Shown here piece after piece: positions 31,710-43,069 of a stretch of DNA of 64,000 nucleotides (position 1 is its first letter; every line of letters begins with the position of its first letter). The stretch comes from Septoria linicola (Eukaryota; Ascomycota; Dothideomycetes; Mycosphaerellales; Mycosphaerellaceae). The translations under genes were made by a program, and so were the position numbers. Under the pieces are notes generated by a model that saw only the letters and a list, made by a program, of their open reading frames with translations, ran no database searches and was not told where the DNA came from. The stretch covers positions 3,906,001 through 3,970,000 of the forward strand of contig CP099419.1 in the NCBI GenBank assembly GCA_024114885.1, read 5' to 3'.

Positions 31710-33005
31710 CAGTTGTCAGCGTGGTTGTGCCAGGCTGGTTGATGCTGACAATGAGATGTCGTGCAGCACGCAAAAGAACCCTGACGATATTGTCATTACC
31801 CTCGCCATCCGCACACCTCTGACCAAGGGACGAAAGGGTGGTCTGAAGGACACTCCACTCGATGGCATTGTCTTCAAGCTCCTCCAGCAAGTCGTCAAGA
31901 AGTCCAACATTGACCCTCAACTCGTCGAGGATATCTGCTTGGGAAATGTGAGATCCTCTCTCACACACTGATACGCTGTCCACGATGCACACACTTACCC
32001 GGCACGATGCAGGTCTCCGACCCCAAAGCTGCCTACTACTGCCGTGCCGCTCTCCTCGCCGCCGGCTTCCCTAACACAACCGCCGGCTCGTCCGTAAACC
32101 GCTTCTGCTCCTCCGGCCTCAAGGCCGTCCAGGACATTGCCAACCAGATCGAGCACGGCGACATCGAAGTCGGTGTTGCCCTCGGCGCCGAATCCATGTC
32201 CGCCGGTGGCGATGCTCTCGAGCGTCCTTTCTTCGAGGACATCCTGAAGGCCAACCAGGAAGCAAGAGACTGCATGCAGCCTATGGGCCAGACATCAGAG
32301 AACGTCGGCAAGGACTTCAACATCACGCGTGAGATGCAAGATCGCTACGCCACAGAGTCCTACCGCAGAGCAGAGGTCGCCCAGAAGGCTGGCTGGTTCG
32401 ACGACGAAATCGTGCCAATCAAGGCTCTCGTCGACGGCAAGGAGGTCACCTTGACCCGCGACGAAGGTCCACGCTACGGTACCACATTCGAGGGCTTGAA
32501 CAAGATTCGTCCCGCTTTCCCAGATTACGGCGACAAGTCGACCGGCGGTAACAGCTCGCAAGTCACCGACGGCGCTGCAGCAGTTCTCCTCATGAAGCGC
32601 TCCAAGGCTCTCGAGCTCAACCAGCCCATCCTGGCCAAGTTCGTTGGCGCCACTGTCGCCGGTCTCGCACCACGCATCATGGGTATCGGCCCATCGATCG
32701 CCGTGCCAAAGCTCCTGAGCAAGTACAACTTGACCATCGACGACATCGACGTGGTCGAGCTCAACGAGGCTTTCGCCTCGATGGCCGTGTACTGCAAGGA
32801 CGTGCTCAAGATCCCTCACGAGAAGATGAACGTGCGTGGTGGTGCGATTGCGCTTGGTCACCCACTGGGTTGCACTGGTGCGAGACAGATCGTGACTGGT
32901 CTGTCGGAGACGAGGAGGCAGAAGAAGAAGATCCTGTTGACGACGATGTGTATCGGTACTGGCCAGGGTATGGCCGGTTTGTTTGTCAACGAGCAGAACG
33001 TTTAA
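31565..33005 (+). CDS. POT1: Peroxisomal 3-ketoacyl-CoA thiolase (acetyl-CoA C-acyltransferase)
   Basis: Exons 31565-31632, 31767-31947 and 32013-33005, with introns of 134 and 65 bp, give 413 residues. RVKSILGQL at residues ~5-13 fits the PTS2 peroxisomal targeting pattern (R/K)(L/V/I)x5(H/Q)(L/A), as in yeast Pot1. Thiolase active-site motifs are intact: NRFCSSGLKAV (nucleophilic Cys), NEAFAS, GGAIALGHPLGCTGAR and CIGTGQGMAG (base Cys/His). The enzyme catalyses the last step of fatty-acid beta-oxidation, releasing acetyl-CoA. The first intron is unusually long for this window and contains a CAG repeat. The open frame that starts at 32007 in the last exon is only a fragment of the gene. Confidence 0.94.
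31668..31712 (+). repeat. CAG trinucleotide repeat in the first thiolase intron
   Basis: Fifteen triplets: twelve CAG, one CAA, then two CAG. The tract lies wholly inside the 134-bp intron, 35 bp after the donor and about 54 bp before the acceptor, so it is not translated in the spliced message. Length variation between strains would be expected. Confidence 0.9.
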
Positions 33006-33528
33006 GAGCTCAATGTTACTGGGCATGACAGCAAGAAAGCATGAAAGTGACTGGTTTTTGTAAATATATCTGGCATATGATATGAGGATGAATCACGTCT
33101 TGGATTCTGTCTGTTTCTACTGTAATGATTGTTTCCCCAAATGTCCACTGTATTAGTGCGAGCTGAATGGTGGCGCGGGGCATTTCGAACGAAGCTGATC
33201 TCCAGAAGCTTGCTAAGACAAAGTGAAGGACCGCCCTGCACTGAATCACTATTGTGTAAAACATGTGCGAAGTAAGCCAAAACAGCAAATCTCACGCGTG
33301 GAACAGAGAAGCAAGAAGCAAGAAATATATTTGACACTCACGAGCCCTCCTTGGTGCAGCAGTCTCCATCTCCTTCGCCTACGGGCCTCACCTCGATCTC
33401 GGGAGCCGGTGTGTGGAGCACGAACTCTTCAAGACAGTTATTGGTCGCACTGATGCTCAGTCAAGCTGCAGATATATATCATGGTATATGGTCTGCCGAT
33501 CTTTCGGCTCTCCGCCATGAGGCTACAC
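33006..33528. other. Convergent intergenic region
   Basis: Lies between the 3' ends of the thiolase (plus) and epoxide hydrolase (minus) genes. Only short chance frames. Confidence 0.5.
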
Positions 33529-34721
33529 CTACACCTTTGACTTCACAGTGTAGCCCCGCGTCCAAAAGCCCGGCCACTGCTGCGGCACACGCTCCACTAT
33601 CCACCTGATGATTGTGGAATTGACTTCCTCGGGCTTCTCCTGCGCGACCCAGTGACCAGCGTCAATCGATGCCTCTGTCAAGTTGGTGCAATACTTCCTC
33701 TGCGGTTCAGCCAGAGGCGAGTTGTATATATCGCAGACCGTGTCGTAGCGAGCTCCGATGTAGAGCGTCGGCATCTTCAAGTATCCGTCGTTCTTCGCGT
33801 CGTCGAAGAAGTACTTGCGATTTGCCTCGTGGTTGGAATACCACGCATCAGCGCCAAAGAAAGATGTGCGTTCCATAGATTCGACCAGTTCCTTGTACAC
33901 TTCTTCGTCGATGCAAATGGCAGCAGCAGGGATATGCTTCCAGTTCGGATCTGGCTTCTCTGCTCCACCGAACCAGCCTCCATCAGCTGCGACCGACGCT
34001 GTGACCGCTGGCTTTCCCAGACTCTCGGCCTTGCCCTTCGCATACAAAGCTCGGATCACAGCTGCAGGATCGGCGTCAAAGAATGATGTTGCCTTCTCAA
34101 AGTTCTCTTCGTAGAACTTCTGGTATGACCATTGGCCATATGGGAATTTGTCCACTGGGTAGAAGTCGCGATTGACGAGTCTGAGCTCTTCTTCGAGACC
34201 TTTCTCGATCACATGAGATGGGACAGCAAGGCCGGCTGCAGCAATCGTCCTCTCTGGATAATGCTCTGCGAAGCTCCAAACTGCACCACAGCCCCAGTCA
34301 TGTCCAACCCATATTGCTGCTTCTTTGCCGAGGTGGTCGAGCAGAGCAGCCATGCCAAGGTTGAGTTGCTCCAAGGCGTAGTCTTCCTTTTGCTTTCGCG
34401 CTGTAGATCTTCCGTAGCCTGCAGGGTGTCAGACAGTAACACTCACCAAGATCATCGTGCTGGGTTCTCACCTGGCATGTCTGGAGCCACTACTCGAAAG
34501 CCGAGAGCTGAGAATGTGTCGAGTTGAGACTTCCATGTCTTTGCGATCGCAGGCCAGCCTAGAGAGAGTTAGGTCCCAGTTCTATAATTACGTTTTGCGT
34601 ATTGTGCTCACTGACCATGAACAAATATGATCAGAGGACCAGACTTTGGTCCTGCAGCCAAGTAGAAGATCTTCTTCTGCCCATCGGCATAAGTGATCTC
34701 GTTTTCTTCGTAGGCGACCAT
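33529..34721 (-). CDS. Epoxide hydrolase (alpha/beta hydrolase)
   Basis: Exons 34721-34616, 34558-34472 and 34418-33529, with introns of 57 and 53 bp, give 360 residues starting MVAYEENEITYADGQKKIFY. The alpha/beta hydrolase epoxide-hydrolase signature is complete: HGWP oxyanion motif (split by the first intron), VVAPDMPGYGRS, nucleophile Asp in WVGHDWGCGAV, and the catalytic His in IDAGHWVAQEKPEEV. It likely opens epoxides to diols by an ester intermediate, in detoxification or secondary metabolism. The C-terminus is SKV, not a canonical peroxisomal SKL. No cluster neighbours point to a specific pathway. The long open frame alone begins in the middle of the protein. Confidence 0.9.
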
Positions 34722-35242
34722 GGTGACTGGAGACGTTCGTTGAATTTCTTATTAGGGAATGTTCGTTCGAGAAATTAGTCTGAGCGTCACAGTCGTAGTT
34801 CAGCTTTTATGTAAAGGAAGACAATGCTCTTGGCATAATGGGGAGCTGAGCTCATGCGCTCGGCTATTGCCCTCCTAGCAGGGTTGATGCCGAGTCGTCC
34901 AATTGGCTGATTGGTTTGTAAGCGTCGGCAAGTCCAGTAACGTGCGTACAGTACCTGACCAGGGCATTATTCATCATGGGGTGTTGTTCTCACAAATCTT
35001 GTCTTCGACATAGAATCGTAAGATGTGAAAAGGATGTTCGCCGCGGTGCTTCGCGTGGTGTATACGACTCGTGACGATTCGAGTCGGGGGTGGACAAGCA
35101 TGCCTACGGTCTTTATCGTGCTGGAGCGTAAAGCTGACTAGGGCATAAGCGCTCTCGATGCGAACATGGTCCTCATAGTGCCTGGGCCTGGTCTATATGC
35201 TGTACAACTGTCTTGGAGGTGATCCTGCGCGCGATGCGCGCT
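34722..35242. other. Intergenic stretch, no gene seen
   Basis: Upstream of the epoxide hydrolase and downstream of the GNAT gene, both on minus. A plus frame at 35197-35481 is antisense to the GNAT coding end and is taken as a shadow. Confidence 0.5.
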
Positions 35243-36007
35243 CTACTTGGGCTGCTTTTCCGGCTCGTAAACCACGATGGGTACATCGTATGCTTTGTCA
35301 GGCACAACATCGATGTGCACATGCTCTAGCAGGCGGAATCCATGCTTCAGATAGAAGTCGTAGGCTACGAGAGAGCTTTCCAGCACTATCGGCAAGCGCA
35401 GCTGGTCGGACACTTCGGTTCCCCACTGCAGCAGTTTGCGACCGACTCCAAAGCCTCTATGCCAGGCAGGATCGACCATGAGAAACTGCAGGTGCAGGCA
35501 ATTCTGAAGCCAGTCCAGAGACTCGTATGCAGCATGCAATCTTTTCATGACCTCGTCCAGTGCTTCGTAGTCCACGATGCGGTTCAGGAAGTAGCGGTAA
35601 TAGTTCAGCTCGAGTCGGATGAGAAAAGTCTCCAGCTGTCCGGCCCATCCTGTGCGCGCCTTCTGCCATTGCTGTCCAAGCTGATTGTTGCTGCCTTGTG
35701 CTTCCCATGTGGAGAATCCCACGATGGCCGTCTGCTGAACGCCATCTGCATCTGGGATGCTCGCTTCGGCTACCATGTAGCGAGTCTCGGCCTTGATGAA
35801 GAACAGCTTCACTCGGCGAAGCAAGAACTCGTGGTATTCTGCCGGGTATTGTTTGCGTTCAGGCACGAAATGATCGTGTAGCTCGAATTCTAGTAGGTTT
35901 GCAACCAGGATTCTCGTGATGTCTGGTATGTCAGCTCGTGTGGCCCATCGCAACACGATCTGAGACTTGACCTTGGATAGGTCTGCATTGGTCATATCGG
36001 TATGCAT
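35243..36007 (-). CDS. GNAT-family N-acetyltransferase
   Basis: A single exon of 254 residues from the ATG at 36007; the frame extends upstream only to a GTG. An alternative ATG lies four codons further on. The start of the domain reads IVLRWATRADIPDITRILVANL, and the acetyl-CoA-binding part is LQFLMVDPAWHRGFGVGRKLLQWGTEVSDQLRLPIVLESS, matching the GNAT Q/RxxGxG/A loop, then AYDFYLKHGFRLLEHVHID. The protein is about 100 residues longer than a minimal GNAT, with an insertion around the middle, as in many fungal members. The acceptor substrate is unknown. Confidence 0.85.
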   Translation of the reverse strand: MHTDMTNADLSKVKSQIVLRWATRADIPDITRILVANLLEFELHDHFVPERKQYPAEYHEFLLRRVKLFFIKAETRYMVAEASIPDADGVQQTAIVGFSTWEAQGSNNQLGQQWQKARTGWAGQLETFLIRLELNYYRYFLNRIVDYEALDEVMKRLHAAYESLDWLQNCLHLQFLMVDPAWHRGFGVGRKLLQWGTEVSDQLRLPIVLESSLVAYDFYLKHGFRLLEHVHIDVVPDKAYDVPIVVYEPEKQPK

Positions 36008-36633
36008 CCTGATACAGTAGCATAGAGTTTGCAATGAAGCAATGTCAAGCTTGTGTTGGGGGCTAGTGGTATGACTGTGAGCTACTCTCACGCTGTTTGA
36101 CTCATGCGTCTCGCCATACTGCCGTCATCTGATCTCGACACCTGGGCACTGCATCGGGACTAGTATTTCCGTACAAGCAGAGCAGCATTGAGATGACCCA
36201 GCGCATTTGATGGTGGTAGGAAAACTATGAGGCAGGGACGGCTGAGATGCCAAGACAGTGCAGTTTTGAGGTTAGGGTTAAGTAAACTTACTGCCGGGAC
36301 GACGACGATATGGCTAGAGATAAATTATATCGTTCGAAAGCACGCCGATCAGAGGAGATGTATATGAAGATGTTGTTTGCATAGTTGCGAACCATTCACA
36401 TCAGATTGTAGGACACTATGCAAGGTTATGCGAATTAGCTAGATGGGTAAAATTGGACATATTCCAAAACGTGAGCATTTCATCGTGCAAATGGTAGTTC
36501 ATGTTCCATTGCAGTTTGTCATTCAAAATGGGCCGTAGTGCCCGAGTTGTACAACGCATCACACAATGGGTCGACTACCAGCTCAGATTGCTTCCGATCG
36601 AGGAGAACATCGTACGAAGCTACAAGAGATGCA
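36008..36633. other. Intergenic stretch, no gene seen
   Basis: Holds the GNAT promoter and the 3' end of the seven-helix receptor gene. Plus frames at 36501-36776 and 36538-37116 overlap the receptor on the other strand and conflict with each other. Confidence 0.45.
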
Positions 36634-38060
36634 TCACTCAGCACTATCACCTGCCTTTGTCTCGGCCACCACCTCTTCTTCCTCTTTCTGCCGATCCGGC
36701 TGAGGCGGCCAGTTGGACGCGGAGCTATTATCCCTCTTACCCAACAGACTACTCAGCAGCGTCCACCACGCCGTAAAGACATCCTTTCGACACAGCAAGA
36801 AGAAAGCTTCGATTCCCACAAACGCGAGTATAAACAGCGTCGCCACAGCAAGATCTTGGGGAAGGACGAGTCGTTGAATGAGATGGGTACACCTTTCCTT
36901 GTCTTGCGTTTCAAGAATACAAAGGATCCAAGGAATCAGGGTGTCGACATTCGCGAAAGCTCGCGACCTGACGTTGTCATCGAAGACCATGAATACCACG
37001 CAGACGAATGCTGTTGTGAAGACGGCCAGAAATGCGAGCGTCAAGGAGCGCCACTGGAGCAGCAAGACTTGTCGCACGCGTCTAGCTTTCGCGCGGGCGC
37101 TGTGCGTACGCGATGAGCCGACGATCGAGGCGGACATTGTACAAGGATCGTTTCGCTTGTTCCAGGCCGAGCTGAGATAGACTCTGATGCAATAGATCAT
37201 GGTCGCGAGTTGTAGCAGGCATGCAGCGCCGCCAAAAGCGAACGCCCAACCCCAGTAAGTGGCTAAGCTGCGTACATTGATGTGGCAGTAGGCGCCGAAA
37301 CGGTAGGAGACTCCGGAGTGCGCCAAAGTGGCGGCAGTCAGACTGATCGTGATCGAGAATGCGGCGATATTGGCGGCGATGTAGGATATCTTGTCTGGTG
37401 TTCTATTCCAGCAGATCTGGACATGCATCTAAGCTCCAAGTCAGCGCATGTATTGAGTGTGACTGGCGTCCACGAAGCGTGAGACATACAAATAAGGACC
37501 GTATAAGAATCCAAACCACGTAGAGCATCAGACCGAAGGCAAGGAAAGCACCAGAGAACGCGCAAGTGAGGTCGCTACTCTGCCCATGTGGCGTGATGGG
37601 ATCGTAACACTGTTCGGGCTGCTTGGCCAGCGGAATAATGAAGCCGAGTTCGAGAAGAAGGATGGAGATGAGGATGATGATGTTCAGATAGGCTCGACGC
37701 GTCGCTGCCGCTGGTAACACTGCCGTGGACAGGAGCAAGAAGGCGCAGAGGATGAAGCCAGCCACATTGACCCAAGCGGTTCCATCAGTAAGTCGTTTGA
37801 AGTCAGCTCGATATGACCAGTCGTACACAGGACAAGGTATACAGCACCGAGAAGCATTTGCAGTGGCGACTAGAGGGTTCACGGCGCAATTCCGTCCTTC
37901 AAAGTCTATGTCTGGTCAGCAGTGATTATCGGAACACAATTCTGAAATACTTACAACCACCTTCGAAGGGATGCAAAGACTCGCCAATGAAAGGAGCTGG
38001 ACAGCCAGCTGTATCTTGGTTCCCAAGCTTGCCTAGAAGGTCTCCGAAGTCAGTAGCCAT
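36634..38060 (-). CDS. Frizzled/smoothened-like seven-transmembrane receptor of fungi
   Basis: Exons 38060-37955, 37905-37490 and 37428-36634, with introns of 49 and 61 bp, give 438 residues. An extracellular N-terminus with Cys residues (GCPAPFIGES..NASRCCIPCPVYDW) leads into seven hydrophobic segments, starting AWVNVAGFILCAFLLLSTAV, YLNIIILISILLLELGFIIPL and CAFSGAFLAFGLMLYVVWILI, and ending ATLFILAFVGIEAFFLLCR. The CCIPCP element, QCYDPITPHGQSSDLTCAFSGAF and HVQICW match the fungal frizzled-like GPCR family. The C-terminal tail is Glu/Lys-rich. A hydrophobic stretch reads in frame upstream of the ATG, so a longer N-terminus with a signal peptide is possible. No ligand is known. Confidence 0.8.
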
Positions 38061-38345
38061 GACGGCGGGCAGAGCGAGTGTGGGCAGGGAGAGTCTAGTG
38101 CGCAGCACTTCGACCTATGGTGGCGTCGCTGACATGGCGGAGCAACAAGGAAACGATCAAGATCAATCGCTTTGCCAAAAGCCAAAATCCTACTGTCAGC
38201 GGCGAATGATGTGTGCGGCTTTTCCGACAGTGTCTACCCGCATGATTACTGCTTCAGGACAAAGATATGCCGCGTCTGTGCATTCCACAAAGCCATGGCG
38301 CATTCCTTTGATACTTCGACACGCTTGCGTACTGCGACGCTGGCT

Positions 38346-39833
38346 CTACAGTCTTGCGATTTCTTTCCCACCGAACCTGGGAATGTCAGCATGTTTTCAT
38401 CCATATTCGCGAAGGACTCACCAATCTAATCCCCAATAGATCATGATCATCATCTTTCGCCTCCAGCTTCGAGTCCACAGCAAGTTCTTGCTTCTCCATG
38501 CAGCCCACGCTCGTGGCCCGTTCCAGTCCTGTCCAGCGACAACGCCATCGTGGCCTCCGATGTAGGCGACGAGTGCCTTCTGCTTGTACCTAAAAGGTTT
38601 CTGACCATCTACACCTCGATTTAGGACATGCACCAGGTATTCGGCCTTCTGAACAGCCACTTCAGCAGTCGTCGGAAGAAAGTAGTCCTTGATGTCAGCG
38701 GCATCGCCTAGGGCGTAGACGTCTGGCAAAGGCAACTTGTCGCTTTCGCGTGTTACGTGCAGATACTGGTCCGTCTCCATCCGGGGAAGTCCTTCGGTCT
38801 TGCACACATCCAGCTGATCGACGAGAGCACATTGCTTGTTGCCGGCAGTCCAGATTACCATACCGCAACCAACGCGCCCCTCAGCTTCGGTCTCAATATG
38901 GTCTGACTCCACTTTTTTGATCTTGCTGTGGGTCGCCACTTTCACACTTCGCTTGTTGAAAGAGCCTATGGCGTAGTCACGAAGGGCTTCCTCAAAGGCG
39001 CCTAAGATAGAAGGCGCAGCATCGTGTATGGTAATGCAGAATTTGCCTGCCAGGTTCGGATAGAGGTGCGTGAAATCGTCGTTGAACAGGTCAGACATTT
39101 CGGCAGAGATCTCCACTCCAGTTGGACCACCACCGACTACGATGATATGCAAGAGATCGCGCTGCTCTTCATCACTGACACCAGGGAGAGAAGCCAGCTC
39201 TAGAAGCTGCTTGAGACGATACTGGACAGCCTTCGCATCTGCGACATTCCGAACGAAGAAGGCGTTCTTGTCCGCTCCAGGAGTGTTAAATGTATTCGTG
39301 ACACAACCGGGTGCCAGTATGAGGCGGTCATACGATACCTGCGAGGTCAGCAATGTCTCGTTGCCACACTTGACGGCACGGCATACCTCGAAATACTTGT
39401 CCTTGCCATCATGAGCATCGCACTCGGACTTGCACTTGCACAGCTTCTGATCAAAATCGATGCTTTGCACTGTAGCCTTGAAGTAATTCATTCGCTTGCT
39501 TTTATGCCGAATAGGTTCTTCTGCTAGGGAGAAGTCAAATAGACCACCTAGATTCAGTAAGCTGCCGTCAGTCGCAAGGTCTACCACCATGAAGCTACTT
39601 GCATGCTGCGCTCGCCTGAGATCCAGTCAGTATCATCAATGCATCGCATCAGAAAAGGACTTCCTCACCAGCAGAGGTGTGTATGGGCTGGTGTCCCATG
39701 GCGATATGACTGTAATGTCGAACTTTTTCTCATTGAGCTGCTGGCTCACATTGTAACCTGCCCAGCCGCTGCCCACAATCACAATGCGCTCCCGCTGGTT
39801 CGCGCCCTTCTCGGCTGTGTGGCTCGACATCAT
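38346..39833 (-). CDS. Type II NADH:ubiquinone oxidoreductase (alternative NADH dehydrogenase)
   Basis: Exons 39833-39669, 39605-38422 and 38376-38346, with introns of 63 and 45 bp, give 459 residues. The ATG at 39833 is followed by RIVIVGSGWAGYNVSQQL (FAD-binding GxGxxG) and SPYTPLL; the second nucleotide fold is LHIIVVGGGPTGVEISAEM; the FAD/quinone segment is PDVYALGDAAD, and KALVAYIGGHDGVV leads to the amphipathic C-terminus WRSKNLLWTRSWRRKMMIMIYW. A small last exon adds FGGKEIARL, which matches the usual FGRDISRF-type end and is missed by the open frame. The enzyme feeds NADH electrons to ubiquinone without proton pumping, at the inner mitochondrial membrane. A longer mitochondrial leader upstream is possible. 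Confidence 0.88.
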
Positions 39834-40581
39834 GCACTTTGAAGAAATTCCCGAGCTGTGATAAATAGGCGATTGCACGAAATCTTTCTCAGAAGAGGCA
39901 CGCCGCAGTGATCCGTAGGAGAGTGACAGGATCCCAGCAGATGAGGCGACTGGGTACTCCTCTCCGAAGAACTCTGTTCCTTGTTCCTACCTAGTAAGGC
40001 TGATATGCATATGCTGCACTTCCTTCTCGGTTGAGAGCACGCGTTCAGTTCCTACAGATTCTCGAGATGCCGGCGAGTGATGCGCTTACTCCCGTCATAC
40101 ATTGCTCTCGACCGCGGCTGTGTGAGTGTTGTGGACAAACTAGACGAACGTGGCTCAATGGCCCAAGTCTGTTTGTGCCGGCCTGCTACCTCGTAGGTGG
40201 GAGAGGTAGGGGAGCAGGAGCTGTGACGGACGGAAGAGAGACCTGGCGCGAAATTGACCGAGGTGTCACTGTTCTTCATCCGGTCTATTCCGTCTCTGGC
40301 ACGTGCCCGAAGGAGGGAGGTCTTGATGCTCGGCAGCAGAAGAAGCAGTACCATGGCCCATGGCCATTGTGCTGGAAGGTCTGTTTCCAAGCGAGACAGG
40401 ACTTGCATTGCGATTGAGATGGAAGCAGCATGCTCTCATCCACAATCGAAACCCGTCTGCTCAGCGCCGGCTCTGAACAACAACTGCCGGTCGTTGCGTA
40501 GCATGATGTACATCACGGTGATAGTTCTAGCTTCTGAGTCCTGCCTAGAATATCGCTCGATACCATCCCGCGCGTCCTGAC
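39834..40581. other. Intergenic stretch, no gene seen
   Basis: Divergent region between the NADH dehydrogenase (minus) and the F-box-like gene (plus). Frames at plus 40031-40417 and minus 40052-40408 are antisense to each other and without domains. Confidence 0.5.
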
Positions 40582-41526
40582 ATGACCTCAGCCGTCGCGT
40601 GGTCTCGCGGTCTGTCTCTTTTCCCTGACATGTCACACTCACTGCTCGACCTAGAACCGATCAGCCCAGTCGCAATGGCACAAACTGCAGCTTCACTCCT
40701 TACGATTCCATGCGAGCTGCGCAATGCCATTTATATGCACATCTTTGAGCCTGAACTCTCTGATCTCAAGCCAGACCTGCCAGCACAGCAAGACGCGCTC
40801 GCAAGATCGCTTCAAGTCCCTGCCGAGAGCAGCTGCTACATAGCGAATCGCACCGCCAGCCAGCTCGATGTCTTGCGCGTCTGCAAGCAGATTCACAACG
40901 AAGCTCACCTGCTCGCCTTATCGATGACACCCTTCCACGTTTCTGGCGATGCTACGTATCCAGATCTGTTCGACATTCGCTCGCGACCACTTTCACCAGC
41001 CAAGATTGGCGCCATCAAACATCTGACGCTGACGGCGCGCATAAGTCACCTCAGACCACTGAATGAAGCTTGGGCGGGTCTCCCATTCGGCCACCCTAGC
41101 CTGAGCCTTGACACACTCACCATCATCCCAAAACGTCCAGAAGTGGACGCAGGTGCTCTGGCAGAAATAGCAGATCTTTCTCAGAGCCATACGCTGGCAT
41201 ATATACTCGGCGAGACGCTAAGAGGCTTGCGAAATGTCAAGTGCATTGAAGTCATCAACGACAAGTGCTTCAATGAGGTAGTCTGGAGGCTCTTCTACCG
41301 AAGCCTAGTATATAAGCTGTGGCGATGGGGTGGCTACAAATGCGGTATTCGCTTTGAGAACGGCGACAGGCTGCCAGCAGGGACGACGGTAGAAGCGAAC
41401 AGATGGTTCCGAGCATATCTAGCGGATGACGAGGAGCGTGGTTTCGAATGCGGCGACGAAGTCTTGAGATTGGTGGGAGTTTCGGGAGAGCTTCCAGATC
41501 CTAACATGGCGGGCGTGGGTCCGTGA
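40582..41526 (+). CDS. F-box-like / 2EXR-type hypothetical protein
   Basis: A single exon of 314 residues from the ATG at 40582. SLLTIPCELRNAIYMHIFEPEL (~38-59) is the LPxELRNxIYxxIF signature, and LDVLRVCKQIHNEAHLLALSMTPFHVSG the second conserved segment of this fungal family, followed by IGAIKHLTLTARI. A second in-frame ATG in front of AQTAASLLTIP could be the true start. It is related in type to the F-box-like gene at 544-1635, but the two are not close copies. No partner or substrate can be inferred. Confidence 0.78.
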   Translation: MTSAVAWSRGLSLFPDMSHSLLDLEPISPVAMAQTAASLLTIPCELRNAIYMHIFEPELSDLKPDLPAQQDALARSLQVPAESSCYIANRTASQLDVLRVCKQIHNEAHLLALSMTPFHVSGDATYPDLFDIRSRPLSPAKIGAIKHLTLTARISHLRPLNEAWAGLPFGHPSLSLDTLTIIPKRPEVDAGALAEIADLSQSHTLAYILGETLRGLRNVKCIEVINDKCFNEVVWRLFYRSLVYKLWRWGGYKCGIRFENGDRLPAGTTVEANRWFRAYLADDEERGFECGDEVLRLVGVSGELPDPNMAGVGP

Positions 41527-41850
41527 GTGTTCAGAGTTATCTGTGTGGTCGCGAGCACAAGACTGGTGGAGTCTCAAGTGAATCCTGCTGCGAGGTTGGA
41601 GGAATCACAAATGAAGATTATCAATTCTGGGCTCTTCGTGCTTCAAGGCAATGTCCTGGGTGTATGCACAAGGTGAAAGTAACGTGTAAGACATGCAACC
41701 TAAGACTTCACCTGCAGCTTCACTTCGGTTGCCGCAACAACCAAAATTGGGCACGCGGCCTGCTCGCAAACGCGATATAAATCTGCTATCAGCGCACCAA
41801 GATCTTTCCTTCTGGACACGCCCATCACTCATACCAACACGACCACCAAC
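41527..41850. other. Intergenic stretch, no gene seen
   Basis: A 324-bp gap between two plus-strand genes. It contains a small Cys-rich chance frame (41523-41780) and the promoter of the next gene, which starts at 41851. Confidence 0.45.
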
Positions 41851-42887
41851 ATGGCACTATACGCTGGAGTCGCCGGTCTTAGTGAGGCTGTGTCAAGAAT
41901 TGTTCTCAATACCGCAGCCGCAGTCTTCAACCCAGCGTCACCTTCGCGAAAAATTGGCGATTCGAGCATCAATGACAACGAAGAGCCACTCACCCATGAG
42001 CACGAGCATGGACCTACTACAGACCATGATCAGCAAGTCACCAACCCATGCACGAAGCCTCCAATGTCAGTAGCAGAACTTGCACACTCTGGCTCGCTGG
42101 AACTGACGATTGTAGTGTAACCACTTCGAGCATCAATAACGAATCGAGCAGTGCTCAAGCAGAAGCTAGCGACGACGACTCGGGCGCGACAGCTTCTTCC
42201 GAAACTCAAGAAACTGAGCCTTCGACTGGCGCCGTCCATGCACTTCTCGCATGCGACCCACCAGCCGATGTTCACGACAGGGGCTGTGTGTTTGAGGGAT
42301 CCGAGCTACCAGTTCAAGTCACTTTCAACACACCCAACAACGGGCTGTGCTTCGGGTTGCATTTCATAGACTGCTCGTTCAATGGGGCAAGTCCGCTGTC
42401 CTTCCACAATTCAATCATCAACAATGTGGTCTTTACGGATTGCCACTTCGAGGGCACTCGATTCGACAACGTCGTCATGGAACACATGAAGGTCGTGAAA
42501 TGCACATTCGAAGAGTCATGGTGGTCCAATCGCGTCTTCACTGCCAAATTCATTACAATTGGCAGATGGAATGACAAGAGTGTGCTATTCGATGCTAAGC
42601 GAGAGGCGATGGATGATGAGTTGCCCGAAAAGTTGCGCACCCCGGAGTACAAGAATAAGTTGCTTCGTGAGCAGTCATGGGTACCCACTGAAGATGGCTG
42701 GTCACATTGCGAGGACACGGCGCAGGACAAAGAGCTTCAAAAGTACGAGAAGAAGGAGAAGACATCGGAGGACAAGGAGGAGATACCGGAGGACTTCCTC
42801 GCCGCCGCAGCTGTTGCTGCTGCGGCTGGCCCTGAAGCACACAAGAAGTTGTGGGACGCTGCTGAGAAGCGTGAGGGACCGAAGTAA
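41851..42887 (+). CDS. Hypothetical protein with a pentapeptide-like repeat core
   Basis: Exons 41851-42065 and 42116-42887, with a 50-bp intron (phase 2), give 328 residues. The N-terminus MALYAGVAGLSEAVSRIVLN is amphipathic; the following ~100 residues are acidic, His- and Ser-rich. The middle reads LHFIDCSFNGASPLSFHNSIINNVVFTDCHFEGTRFDNVVMEHMKVVKCTFEES, a run of roughly five-residue steps with alternating small and aromatic residues as in pentapeptide-repeat beta-helices. The C-terminus is a Lys/Glu-rich stretch with an Ala-rich segment (AAAAVAAAAGPEAHKK). No function is known; it might bind proteins through the right-handed helix. Confidence 0.7.
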
Positions 42888-43069
42888 GGCGACGAGGTTT
42901 CGCTTGATCAGTCGCGGTCAGGGACTGAACGCAGTCTCAAGGGCGAATCGGGGACTGTAAGCCAGTATTTTGGCTCAATTGTACTTCTATTGGTGGCATG
43001 AAAAGCCAGCACTCATCTTGCACTGACTCTTGTACGTAGTATGAGGGTGACTATCACTGCTCGAAACGT

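Noticed and set aside
32295..33026. 243-codon minus frame inside the thiolase gene
   Set aside because: Antisense shadow of a strongly coding exon; the long frame follows from codon bias of the real gene.
36538..37116. 192-codon plus frame
   Set aside because: Antisense to the seven-helix receptor, whose spliced protein is coherent; no domain on the plus strand.
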